From contig DMCN01000065.1 in assembly GCA_003445795.1 (NCBI GenBank), positions 1 to 5,752 of the forward strand: a DNA stretch of 5,752 nucleotides, written 5' to 3'. The DNA is from Gallionellaceae bacterium (lineage in GTDB: Bacteria > Pseudomonadota > Gammaproteobacteria > Burkholderiales > Gallionellaceae). Of the stretch, positions 1 to 5,578 are shown piece after piece. Below the pieces are notes generated by a model, which made no database searches, was not told where the DNA came from, and was given only the letters and a program-made list of their open reading frames with translations. Numbering within the stretch: the stretch's first letter is position 1; every line of letters begins with the position of its first letter. A program made the position numbers and the translations under genes.

Positions 1-1883
1 GTGTTCTCCAGCATCTCCGAATCGATATAGGAGTAGTTCGCATCCAGCACCAGCCAGTCCGCAGCTCTGCCCGTCACCGCCAATTCGATGCCGCGCACTC
101 TTGCCTTTCCGGCATTGATGCGTTGCGATAGCACCAGCGGCGTGATCTGCTTCAGGTAGATCAGGCTACTCAATTCGTTCTCGAAATACGTCGCTGTCGC
201 CTTGCCATTTTCGGCAAAGCGCATCTCGCCACCCAGCTCCCATGTCGTCCCGCGTTCGGGTTGCAAATTGGGATCGCCCTGGGTGGTCAGGCCGTTGATG
301 GTCGAGGTGGTGTACATATCCTCGTTGGTCGGCGCGCGGAACGACCTGCCGTAGGAGAATCGCAATGTCGATGCATTACCGGCCTGATAAACCGCGGACA
401 GTTTCGGACTGAACGCGGAAACCGTGCGCGCCGGGAAAACGGTCGCACCAGCCGGTGCCGTGTTCTTGAAATTGTCGCCCCGCGTCTCCCAACGATCCAG
501 CCGTCCGCCCAGATACACCTTGAGCGCATCGGCAAGCTGTATCTCATCCTGCACGAAGAGTGCGCTCGTCATCGAGTGACCGTTGTAGCCGCCGTTCACC
601 GCGGTGCGCGTATCCGGATTGCGCCAGTCGCTCAGCGCATACGATGTCTGGTTGGCATAGTCGCGGTGCAGCGATATCCCCGTGACCATGAACTGATCGG
701 TGCCCAGCGGGAAACTCAGCTGCACCGTGCCGTCGATGCCGCTGTTCGGCGTGTCGGTCAGCGACCCCGCGCCGCCGTCCCAGGTGGCCGTCGCCCCGGC
801 CTGGGTGAAGCTGTAGGCGCGGTCTATCTTCGCGAGGTCGACCTTGAGCAGATGGCCTTCGCCCAGCGTGCCGTCATAGCCGACGAAATAGCGCGTCGCC
901 GCCTCGTGCAACGGCGAGTTGTTGACGAAGTTGGATTCGCTCAAGCTGACGAACTGACCATCGATATCCACCGGCCCGACCGACACCGGCGCACCGCCAG
1001 CATCCCGCAGATAAGTATTGAAATGCGTATAGCCCTGATCGATGTCCTGATGCGCGATGCCGGTGTAGAACTTGTCGCGCTCGTTCAGGAAATAGAACAG
1101 CTTGGCCGTGGCACTGGTCGAATCCCAGGGGGCCGCTCCCTTGTCGCCGACCAGATAAGCCGCACTGCCGTCCCGGGTGGTGATCGGCTGCGCGCCGGTG
1201 ACCGGCGTGCCGCCCGCACCGATAGTCGGTGTCCTGACGACGAAATCGTTCACATAGCTGTCACGGTTCTGCTGACCATAGCCGACCACGACGCCGAATC
1301 CGTTGCTCAATCTTTCGCGCCAGTACACGCTGGCATCTTCGCCGCCCGCATCCTGCCAACCTTTTTTCACCTTGACGGTGAGCTCGTGTTTGACCGGCTG
1401 CTTGGTGATGACGCTGACCACGCCGCCGATGGCATTGCTGCCGTACAAGGATGAGAACGCGCCGGGAACGACTTCGACCCGTTCGATCTCTTCGACGAAG
1501 GGGATGCGCCAGTTCACCTTGCCCGAACGGCCATCCTGCAAGGTCTGTCCGTCGAGCAGGATGAGCGTCTTGTTCTGGTCGATGCCGCGTAGCGACATGC
1601 CGCTGGTACCCGATGTCCCCTGCGACGAACCGAGTGCGCCGTCGCGCAGGTAGAGACCGGGCACCTGATCGAGCGCATCGCCCAGCCGCGAGACGTTCTT
1701 CGCCTCGATCTCATTCCTGTCGACCACCGACACCGCGGCTGGCGCATCGGCAAGCGATGTCGTCACCCGGGTCGCGGTCACCACGACTTCATCAAGCGCG
1801 CGCGGGTAGTCATCCTCTGCCGCCACGGCATGGCCGCAGGTCAGCCCCAATGCCAGCAATGCGCCATAGCCATACGTTCTCAT
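1..1883 (-). CDS. TonB-dependent outer-membrane receptor (partial, C-terminus outside window)
   Basis: This gene encodes a TonB-dependent outer-membrane transporter. The frame is open from an ATG at 1883 to the left edge (627 codons), so roughly the last strands of the barrel are missing. A signal peptide occupies about residues 1-22 (hydrophobic core, then HAVAA). The TonB-box-like segment DEVVVTATR is at 31-39 and the plug domain runs from about 47 to 160, with SLRGIDQNKTLILLDG and LYGSNAIGGVVSVIT typical of the family. The barrel follows, including YGRSFRAPTNEDMY near residue 514 and NLQPERGTTWELG near 545. GGAG lies 6 nt before the ATG, which supports this start. It is 72 bp downstream of nirS on the same strand and may be co-transcribed with it. 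The substrate is not readable: vitamin B12, siderophore, heme or copper receptors all share this architecture, and no Cys/Met/His-rich metal motif stands out. Confidence 0.93.
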   Translation of the reverse strand, partial: MRTYGYGALLALGLTCGHAVAAEDDYPRALDEVVVTATRVTTSLADAPAAVSVVDRNEIEAKNVSRLGDALDQVPGLYLRDGALGSSQGTSGTSGMSLRGIDQNKTLILLDGQTLQDGRSGKVNWRIPFVEEIERVEVVPGAFSSLYGSNAIGGVVSVITKQPVKHELTVKVKKGWQDAGGEDASVYWRERLSNGFGVVVGYGQQNRDSYVNDFVVRTPTIGAGGTPVTGAQPITTRDGSAAYLVGDKGAAPWDSTSATAKLFYFLNERDKFYTGIAHQDIDQGYTHFNTYLRDAGGAPVSVGPVDIDGQFVSLSESNFVNNSPLHEAATRYFVGYDGTLGEGHLLKVDLAKIDRAYSFTQAGATATWDGGAGSLTDTPNSGIDGTVQLSFPLGTDQFMVTGISLHRDYANQTSYALSDWRNPDTRTAVNGGYNGHSMTSALFVQDEIQLADALKVYLGGRLDRWETRGDNFKNTAPAGATVFPARTVSAFSPKLSAVYQAGNASTLRFSYGRSFRAPTNEDMYTTSTINGLTTQGDPNLQPERGTTWELGGEMRFAENGKATATYFENELSSLIYLKQITPLVLSQRINAGKARVRGIELAVTGRAADWLVLDANYSYIDSEMLEN

Positions 1884-1909
1884 CTTGTACTCCGGTGATC
1901 TTTTTGACA

Positions 1910-1931
1910 AAGGGCGGGTCGCCCCGCCCTT
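1910..1931 (-). terminator. Intercistronic hairpin between nirS and the TonB receptor
   Basis: A perfect 9-bp inverted repeat (AAGGGCGGG / CCCGCCCTT) with a 4-nt loop lies 24 nt after the nirS stop. On the nirS-sense strand it is followed by TGTC and then AAAAA rather than a run of U. It is therefore a strong stem but a poor intrinsic terminator. It could be a partial terminator or a 3'-end stabiliser that lets the receptor be expressed at a lower level than nirS. Confidence 0.5.
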
Positions 1932-1955
1932 GCCCATCCGATTCATCTTCCTGCG

Positions 1956-3683
1956 TCAGTAGACATCATGCTGCGTGTTGTACACGTTGAACTTGCCGGT
2001 CGGCGTGATGATCTCCGGCCCCTTGATCACCGCTTTCAGTTTGCGGGTCTTGTCGTCCACCACCACGATGGCGGACTCCTTGTCCTTGGCGCTCCACACC
2101 GAGAACCAGACCTCGTCGCCCGCCGCGTTGTACTCGGGCTGCACGATACGCTTCGCCCCCTCGCCCAGTTGAGCCCATTCGGCGATCGGCAGCACAACGA
2201 AGCCTTTCTCCAGATGGTTGATGTCGAACACGGCCACAGACTGGCTCAGTGCCGCATCCGGATTCAGCGGCGTATCAACCCACAGGTTGCGAGATTTTGG
2301 GTGGGTCTTGATGAACAGCGAGCCGCCGCCCTGACCGGTGAGCGTGCGCACCACTTTCCATGCCTGCTGCTTGTGCTTGACCGGGTCGGTGCCGATCAGC
2401 GAGATGGTCTCGTCGCCGAGGTGGCCGGTCGCCCACACCGGGCCGTACTTGGGATCGACGAAGTTGGCACCGCGACCGGGGTGCGGCGTCTTGCCCACAT
2501 CGACCAGTGCCGCCAGCTTGTCTTCCTTGGTATCCACCACCGCGATCTTGTTGGACGCATTGGCGGCCACCATCATGTAACGTCCGCTGGAATCGAAACC
2601 GCCGTCATGCAGGAAGCGCGCGGCATCGATCACGGTCATCTTCAGATTGTTCAGATCGGAATAATTGACCATGTATATCTTGCCGGTCTCTTTGGCGTTG
2701 ACCAGGAACTCCGGGTGATAGTGCGAGGACACGATGGAGGCGACGCGCGGCTCGGGGTGATACTCCTGCGGGTCCACCGTCATGCCGCGGGTCGACACGA
2801 TCTTGCGCGGCTTGAGCGTATCGCCGTCCATGATCACGAACTGCGGCGGCCAATAAGCCCCGGCTATCGCCAGCTTGTCTTCATAGCCTTTGTACTTGGA
2901 GGTTTCGACCGAGCGCGCTTCCAGACCGATCTTGATCTCGGCCACAGTAGCCGGTGTCGGCAACCACAGATCGACCAGATCGATCTTCGCATCGCGGCCG
3001 ATCACGAACAGGTAACGGCCCGACGCGGACATGCGCGAGATGTGCACCGCATAGCCGGTCTTGATGATCGTCACGATCTTCTTGCTGTCGCCGTCGATCA
3101 GCGCGATCTTGCCCGCGTCGCGCAGCGTCACCGAGAACAGATTCTTCAGGTTGAGCTTGTTCATCTGCCGGGTCGGACGCTTGTTCGGCGGCACCAGCAC
3201 CTTCCACGAGGCCTCCATCTCCTTCATGCCGTACTCGGGGGGCGTGGGCGGTTCCTGCTGCACGTAGCGTGCCATCAGGTCGACTTCCGCTTCGGTCAGT
3301 TCGCCCGATGTGCCCCAGTTGGGCATGCCCGCCGGAGAACCATAGTGGATGAACACCTTGAGGTATTCGGAGCCGCGATCCAGCGTGATGTCCGGGGTCA
3401 GCGGCTTGCCGGTCGCCCCTTTGCGCAGCACACCGTGACAGCCGGCGCAGCGCTGGAAGTAGATCTCCTTGCCACGGGTGAACTCCGCTTCAGTCATCGG
3501 CGGCGCTTTGGGATTGATGTTCTGGTGCATGGGTACGCTGCCAAGTGGTGAACCGCCGGAGCTTTCGTAGATCGTTTCCATGCCGCCGCTGTGTCCGACC
3601 GTCTGTGCCATGGCATTGCCGACCGCGAACGGCAATACCGCCGCCACCAGCAATCCCGCAATCTTTCTGTTCGAGTGGTTCAT
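1956..3683 (-). CDS. nirS: Cytochrome cd1 nitrite reductase (NO-forming), NirS
   Basis: NirS is the periplasmic respiratory nitrite reductase of denitrification. It reduces nitrite to nitric oxide with electrons from small c-type cytochromes or cupredoxins and acts as a homodimer. The 575-residue protein has a Sec signal peptide (about 1-26, ending NAMA), a cytochrome c domain (about 65-145) and an eight-bladed heme d1 propeller (about 165-575). The heme c motif CAGCH is at 79-83 and M120 (SPAGM) is the expected axial ligand. Numbering runs exactly 32 above my recollection of mature Pseudomonas aeruginosa NirS, which places the d1 proximal ligand at H214 (YAVHISR) and the distal-pocket histidines at H359 (FLHDGG) and H401 (TPHPGRG). 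All are present. The C-terminus FNVYNTQHDVY is also typical. AAGGGAG lies 6 nt before the ATG. The protein appears full length and intact. No nirM, nirC, nirF or other d1-heme genes flank it in this window. Confidence 0.98.
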   Translation of the reverse strand: MNHSNRKIAGLLVAAVLPFAVGNAMAQTVGHSGGMETIYESSGGSPLGSVPMHQNINPKAPPMTEAEFTRGKEIYFQRCAGCHGVLRKGATGKPLTPDITLDRGSEYLKVFIHYGSPAGMPNWGTSGELTEAEVDLMARYVQQEPPTPPEYGMKEMEASWKVLVPPNKRPTRQMNKLNLKNLFSVTLRDAGKIALIDGDSKKIVTIIKTGYAVHISRMSASGRYLFVIGRDAKIDLVDLWLPTPATVAEIKIGLEARSVETSKYKGYEDKLAIAGAYWPPQFVIMDGDTLKPRKIVSTRGMTVDPQEYHPEPRVASIVSSHYHPEFLVNAKETGKIYMVNYSDLNNLKMTVIDAARFLHDGGFDSSGRYMMVAANASNKIAVVDTKEDKLAALVDVGKTPHPGRGANFVDPKYGPVWATGHLGDETISLIGTDPVKHKQQAWKVVRTLTGQGGGSLFIKTHPKSRNLWVDTPLNPDAALSQSVAVFDINHLEKGFVVLPIAEWAQLGEGAKRIVQPEYNAAGDEVWFSVWSAKDKESAIVVVDDKTRKLKAVIKGPEIITPTGKFNVYNTQHDVY

Positions 3684-3689
3684 AACGTG

Positions 3690-3696
3690 CTCCCTT
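3690..3696 (-). promoter_or_regulatory. nirS ribosome-binding site
   Basis: The sense-strand sequence AAGGGAG ends 6 nt before the nirS ATG at 3683. It is a strong Shine-Dalgarno match at good spacing. It fixes the start, which is also the one that gives a complete signal peptide. Confidence 0.8.
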
Positions 3697-3770
3697 ATCG
3701 TGATTAATAAAGTACATCGCTAAGCCATCTAAGATGATCGTGACCTATGGCATTCATGGTCATGCAATGG

Positions 3771-3797
3771 CTGATTAATATCATTGATTGAAATCAA
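3771..3797 (-). promoter_or_regulatory. FNR/Dnr-type box (perfect) plus adjacent degenerate box upstream of nirS
   Basis: Positions 3784-3797 read TTGAT-TGAA-ATCAA, a perfect copy of the TTGAT-N4-ATCAA site recognised by FNR, Anr and Dnr proteins. It is centred 107 bp upstream of the nirS ATG. Placed at -41.5 it would put the transcript start near 3749, with a weak -10 (GACCAT, 3756-3761, 3/6). A second site at 3771-3784 (TGAT-TAAT-ATCA with both outer bases wrong, 8/10) abuts it, centred 13 bp closer to nirS. Both are palindromic, so they could also act rightward. Regulation of nirS by the adjacent Crp/Fnr gene product is a strong inference. The exact transcript start is not determined. Confidence 0.8.
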
Positions 3798-3849
3798 GAA
3801 TAAACAGCCACATCATGGAAGCCGATACGACACTGAAACCGTTGTCCTT

Positions 3850-3886
3850 CCGGTGAGTCCGGCATCAGCACCTTGTGCCGCACCGG
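3850..3886. repeat. Bulged 11-bp hairpin of unknown role
   Basis: CCGGTG (3850-3855) pairs with CACCGG (3881-3886). CGGCA (3860-3864) pairs with TGCCG (3876-3880). The two arms are continuous on the right side and separated by a 4-nt bulge (AGTC) on the left, with an 11-nt loop. This makes a GC-rich two-segment stem starting 53 bp upstream of the perfect FNR box relative to nirS. No T-run follows on either strand, so a simple terminator is unlikely. A structured RNA or a DNA-level operator are both possible. Confidence 0.55.
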
Positions 3887-3907
3887 TTATCAGAATCCAG
3901 CGTGATC

Positions 3908-3925
3908 AGGCAAAGAACTTTGCCT
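3908..3925. repeat. 8-bp inverted repeat with 2-bp spacer
   Basis: AGGCAAAG and CTTTGCCT are perfect inverted copies around AA. The short spacer and near-continuous dyad look more like a binding site for a dimeric protein than an RNA hairpin. As RNA the loop would be GAAC closed by a 7-bp stem. It does not resemble the TTGAT-N4-ATCAA box. No known regulator is assigned. Confidence 0.45.
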
Positions 3926-4002
3926 TTGTGGTGATTCAATGTTTGCCAACGTGGTTATTGCAACACATCCCTCCAGCGCATGACCGGGATGTTGCAGGGG
4001 AT

Positions 4003-4028
4003 ATTGTTGCGCCCCTGTGCGCAACAAT
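4003..4028. terminator. 10-bp hairpin downstream of the regulator gene
   Basis: ATTGTTGCGC and GCGCAACAAT form a perfect 10-bp stem around a 6-nt loop, starting 32 nt after the regulator's stop on its sense strand. The position fits a 3'-end structure, but no U-tract follows, so intrinsic termination is doubtful. CCCCTG, which overlaps the loop (4012-4017), can also pair with GCAGGGG copies at 3994-4000 and 4054-4060, giving alternative folds. Confidence 0.45.
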
Positions 4029-4060
4029 GTACCTCTTGTCAGGTTGCTGTCAAGCAGGGG

Positions 4061-4747
4061 TCACTCTTCATAAGCACGCAGCTTCGCGACATCGCGGATG
4101 CACACGTCCTTGCCATCGACCCTGATCAATCCGGCATCGGACAGATTGTGCAGGATGCGCGAGAACGTCTCCGGCGTGATATTGAGATTGGAGGCGATCA
4201 CATTCTTGTTGGCCATCAGGCTGACGCGGATATCCTGGCCATCCCTGACTTCGTCGAGACCATGCAGCAGGTGATCGATCACGCGTTGCGCAGAGGAACG
4301 CAAGGAAAGCGATTCGACGTTCTGCACCAGGCGATGCAGACGGATGGAAAGCCCGGCCAGCATCTTGCGACAGAAGGCCGGGTCGCTGTCTATGCCACCG
4401 ATGATCACTTCCTTGCCGATCAGCAGCACCAGACTGTCCGTCAACGCCTGCGCAAACACCGGATAGGGTTTGCCCATGAACATCACCGCTTCGCCGAAAC
4501 TCTGTCCCGGCCCGATCAGCTCCACCACTTTCTCGATGCCCTGCGGCGAGGTCAGGGCCAGCTTGATGCGCCCATGCACCGCCACGTAGAAGCCGCTGGA
4601 AGGATCGCCGCGCTGGAACAACACCTCGCCACGCGAAAGTTGCACGACCCGCGCACCCTGGGCGACGCGCCCGATCTCGTCCGCCGACATCTCGCAGAAC
4701 AACGGCAGATGGGTCAGAAATGAAGGGATATCGACGGGATTGGCCAA
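4061..4747 (-). CDS. Crp/Fnr-family transcriptional regulator, Dnr-like (nitric-oxide/denitrification type)
   Basis: This 228-residue cytoplasmic regulator has an N-terminal cyclic-nucleotide-binding-like beta-roll (about 15-115), a dimerisation helix (about 122-150) and a C-terminal winged helix-turn-helix (about 150-228). The recognition helix contains TPETFSRIL (191-199); E193, S196 and R197 match the residues with which FNR and Dnr read TTGAT half-sites. The N-terminal four-cysteine cluster of FNR is absent (Cys only at 18, 126 and 216), so it should not carry an FNR-type [4Fe-4S] oxygen sensor. H13 (LTHLPLF) falls where P. aeruginosa Dnr has its H14/H15 pair, proposed to bind heme. The start is TTG at 4747, chosen because AAGGA lies 6 nt upstream and no in-frame ATG precedes it; the first internal ATG (M20) would cut into the beta-roll. 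It is divergent from the hemerythrin operon and upstream of nirS. Calling it dnr is an inference from sequence type and context. Confidence 0.93.
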   Translation of the reverse strand: MANPVDIPSFLTHLPLFCEMSADEIGRVAQGARVVQLSRGEVLFQRGDPSSGFYVAVHGRIKLALTSPQGIEKVVELIGPGQSFGEAVMFMGKPYPVFAQALTDSLVLLIGKEVIIGGIDSDPAFCRKMLAGLSIRLHRLVQNVESLSLRSSAQRVIDHLLHGLDEVRDGQDIRVSLMANKNVIASNLNITPETFSRILHNLSDAGLIRVDGKDVCIRDVAKLRAYEE

Positions 4748-4753
4748 AGCGAT

Positions 4754-4758
4754 TCCTT
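4754..4758 (-). promoter_or_regulatory. Ribosome-binding site supporting the TTG start of the regulator
   Basis: AAGGA on the sense strand lies 6 nt before the TTG at 4747. This decides the start, because the reading frame offers no nearby ATG upstream. Confidence 0.7.
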
Positions 4759-4774
4759 GAATGGTGGTGGTTTG

Positions 4775-4803
4775 ATTATAGGGGCGGCACCACGAATGGC
4801 GAA
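4775..4803 (-). promoter_or_regulatory. Likely promoter of the Dnr-like regulator
   Basis: The sense strand carries a perfect TATAAT -10 element (4780 down to 4775). It predicts a transcript start near 4768 and a leader of about 20 nt. With a 17-bp spacer the -35 position reads TTCGCC (3/6), which is weak and suggests need for an activator. The FNR-type box at 4822-4835 is centred at about -60.5 from this start, a usual class I activator position. Confidence 0.6.
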
Positions 4804-4835
4804 ACCGGAATTTTGACCGGCTTGATTCCGGTCAA
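4804..4835. repeat. Two overlapping inverted repeats in the divergent promoter region
   Basis: ACCGGAAT (4804-4811) is inverted as ATTCCGGT (4825-4832), and TTGACCGG (4813-4820) is inverted as CCGGTCAA (4828-4835). Both are perfect 8-bp matches and share the right arm, so only one can form as a hairpin at a time. They overlap the FNR-type box and sit between the two divergent promoters, consistent with a compound operator. Confidence 0.6.
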
Positions 4836-4863
4836 GGCAATTTATCCCTTCAACACAGAGAAT
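4822..4863 (+). promoter_or_regulatory. FNR/Dnr-dependent promoter of the hemerythrin operon
   Basis: TTGAT-TCCG-GTCAA at 4822-4835 matches TTGAT-N4-ATCAA at 9 of 10 positions. If its centre is at -41.5, the start falls at about 4870 and the -10 window (4858-4863) reads GAGAAT, a 4/6 match to TATAAT. This is the normal class II FNR arrangement with no recognisable -35. The predicted leader is about 37 nt. Confidence 0.65.
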
Positions 4864-4906
4864 CCATAGCAGCCGTCCCGACATTTCATTTTTCAGGAAA
4901 CCAGAC

Positions 4907-5344
4907 ATGATGACGATCAGTGAACTTCTCACTCCCCAGCACAAACATTGCGACGACCTGTTTGCCGCTACAGAAGCGGCGGCAGCCAAAGGCGAATGGG
5001 TTGCGGCAAGCGCTGGATTCGATGGTTTCCGCGCCGCCATGCTGCGCCACTTCGCGCTGGAAGAAGAGATCATGTTTCCCGCCTTCGAGGCACGTACCGG
5101 CATGACGCAAGGTCCGACCGCAGTGATGCGTTCCGAACACAGACAGATGACCGGCCTGCTCGATCAGCTGGCCCATGCCCTGGCAGTCAAGGAGGGCGAT
5201 GCCTTCCTCGGCGAGGCCGACACGCTGCTCACCATCATGCAACAGCACAACATAAAGGAAGAGCAGATGCTGTACCGCATGGCCGACCAGGTGCTCGCCA
5301 CAGTCATGGAAGAAGTGGTCGGGCGCATGCGCGCCATGGCCTGA
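4907..5344 (+). CDS. Hemerythrin-like (HHE) domain protein
   Basis: This is a 145-residue single-domain cytoplasmic protein with no signal peptide, predicted to form a four-helix bundle holding a di-iron centre. Candidate ligands appear in the family order: H14 (or H12) in QHKHCDDLF, H48 and E52 in RHFALEEE, H78 in SEHRQM, and H114 and E118 in HNIKEEQML. Proteins of this type bind O2 or NO or act in iron storage and repair; which applies here cannot be read from the sequence. The start is the first of two adjacent ATGs (4907 and 4910), with AGGA ending 8 nt before it. It is the first gene of a rightward set, divergent from the Dnr-like regulator, with an FNR-type box at the right distance for activation. 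It lacks the signalling domains seen in some bacterial hemerythrins. Confidence 0.9.
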   Translation: MMTISELLTPQHKHCDDLFAATEAAAAKGEWVAASAGFDGFRAAMLRHFALEEEIMFPAFEARTGMTQGPTAVMRSEHRQMTGLLDQLAHALAVKEGDAFLGEADTLLTIMQQHNIKEEQMLYRMADQVLATVMEEVVGRMRAMA

Positions 5345-5578
5345 GTGATGGAACGCCTTGTCGACGCCCGCTGGCTGGAGCCGCCGGAACCTTTTGAACT
5401 CACGCTGGCCGCGCTGGAAACGCTACCGCCCGGAGACGAGCTGCGACTGCTGATCCATCGCGAACCCCATATGCTGTTCCCGATCCTGCAAGAATGGGGC
5501 TATGACTACCGGGTGCACGCCGGTGACGATGGCACCTACGAAATCATGATCTGGCAAAAGAAACGACCGGCACAATGA
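5345..5578 (+). CDS. DUF2249-type small protein
   Basis: This 76-77 residue protein resembles the DUF2249 family: LVDARWLEPPEPFELTLAALETLPPGDELRLLIHREPHMLFPILQEWGYDYRV matches the usual pattern of an LDAR start, a PPGDEL turn, a REP segment and a final beta-strand (YEIMIWQK). The fold is expected to be TusA-like, but no CPxP sulfur-transfer cysteine is present, and in fact no cysteine at all. The biochemical role is unknown. A GTG (5345) directly follows the hemerythrin stop and an ATG (5348) comes next. Neither has a clear ribosome-binding site, so translation is probably coupled to the hemerythrin gene. From memory, DUF2249 domains occur beside or fused to hemerythrin domains in other bacteria, which agrees with this context. 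Confidence 0.85.
   Translation: MMERLVDARWLEPPEPFELTLAALETLPPGDELRLLIHREPHMLFPILQEWGYDYRVHAGDDGTYEIMIWQKKRPAQ

Larger units (their letters stand above)
3798..4060. other. Non-coding intergenic stretch rich in inverted repeats
   Basis: Together with the nirS leader (3684-3797), this forms a 377-bp gap without a convincing gene between the regulator's stop and the start of nirS. It holds three separate inverted repeats: 3850-3886, 3908-3925 and 4003-4028, described individually. The only long rightward frame here begins inside the FNR box and runs antisense into the regulator, and its composition is not protein-like. I see no U-rich terminator tail on either strand next to any of the hairpins. 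Confidence 0.6.

Noticed and set aside
261..1454. 397-codon rightward open frame opposite the TonB receptor
   Set aside because: It is antisense to a receptor frame with clear plug and barrel motifs. Its product is Arg/Val/Ala-rich without recognisable domains, as expected for a shadow in GC-rich DNA.
1968..3551. 527-codon rightward open frame opposite nirS
   Set aside because: It lies entirely antisense to an intact, family-typical nirS. The product is rich in His, Arg, Asp and Leu with no domain pattern, so it is a codon-bias shadow.
3701..3709. TGATTAATA next to the nirS ribosome-binding site as a third FNR-type box
   Set aside because: Only one half-site matches; the other half (AAAG instead of ATCA) does not, so it is only a short repeat of part of the degenerate box.
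3784..4125. 113-codon rightward frame across the nirS upstream region
   Set aside because: It would start with a TTG inside the FNR box, has no ribosome-binding site and runs antisense into the regulator gene.
3980..4723. 247-codon rightward frame opposite the regulator
   Set aside because: It is antisense to a well-supported Crp/Fnr gene and has no recognisable domain.
4714..5103. 129-codon leftward frame spanning the divergent promoter region
   Set aside because: It overlaps both the hemerythrin coding sequence and the regulator start region and covers the promoter elements. No family resemblance.
4886..5248. 120-codon leftward frame opposite the hemerythrin gene
   Set aside because: The sense strand shows the ordered HHE ligand residues; this frame is its complement and carries no motif of its own.
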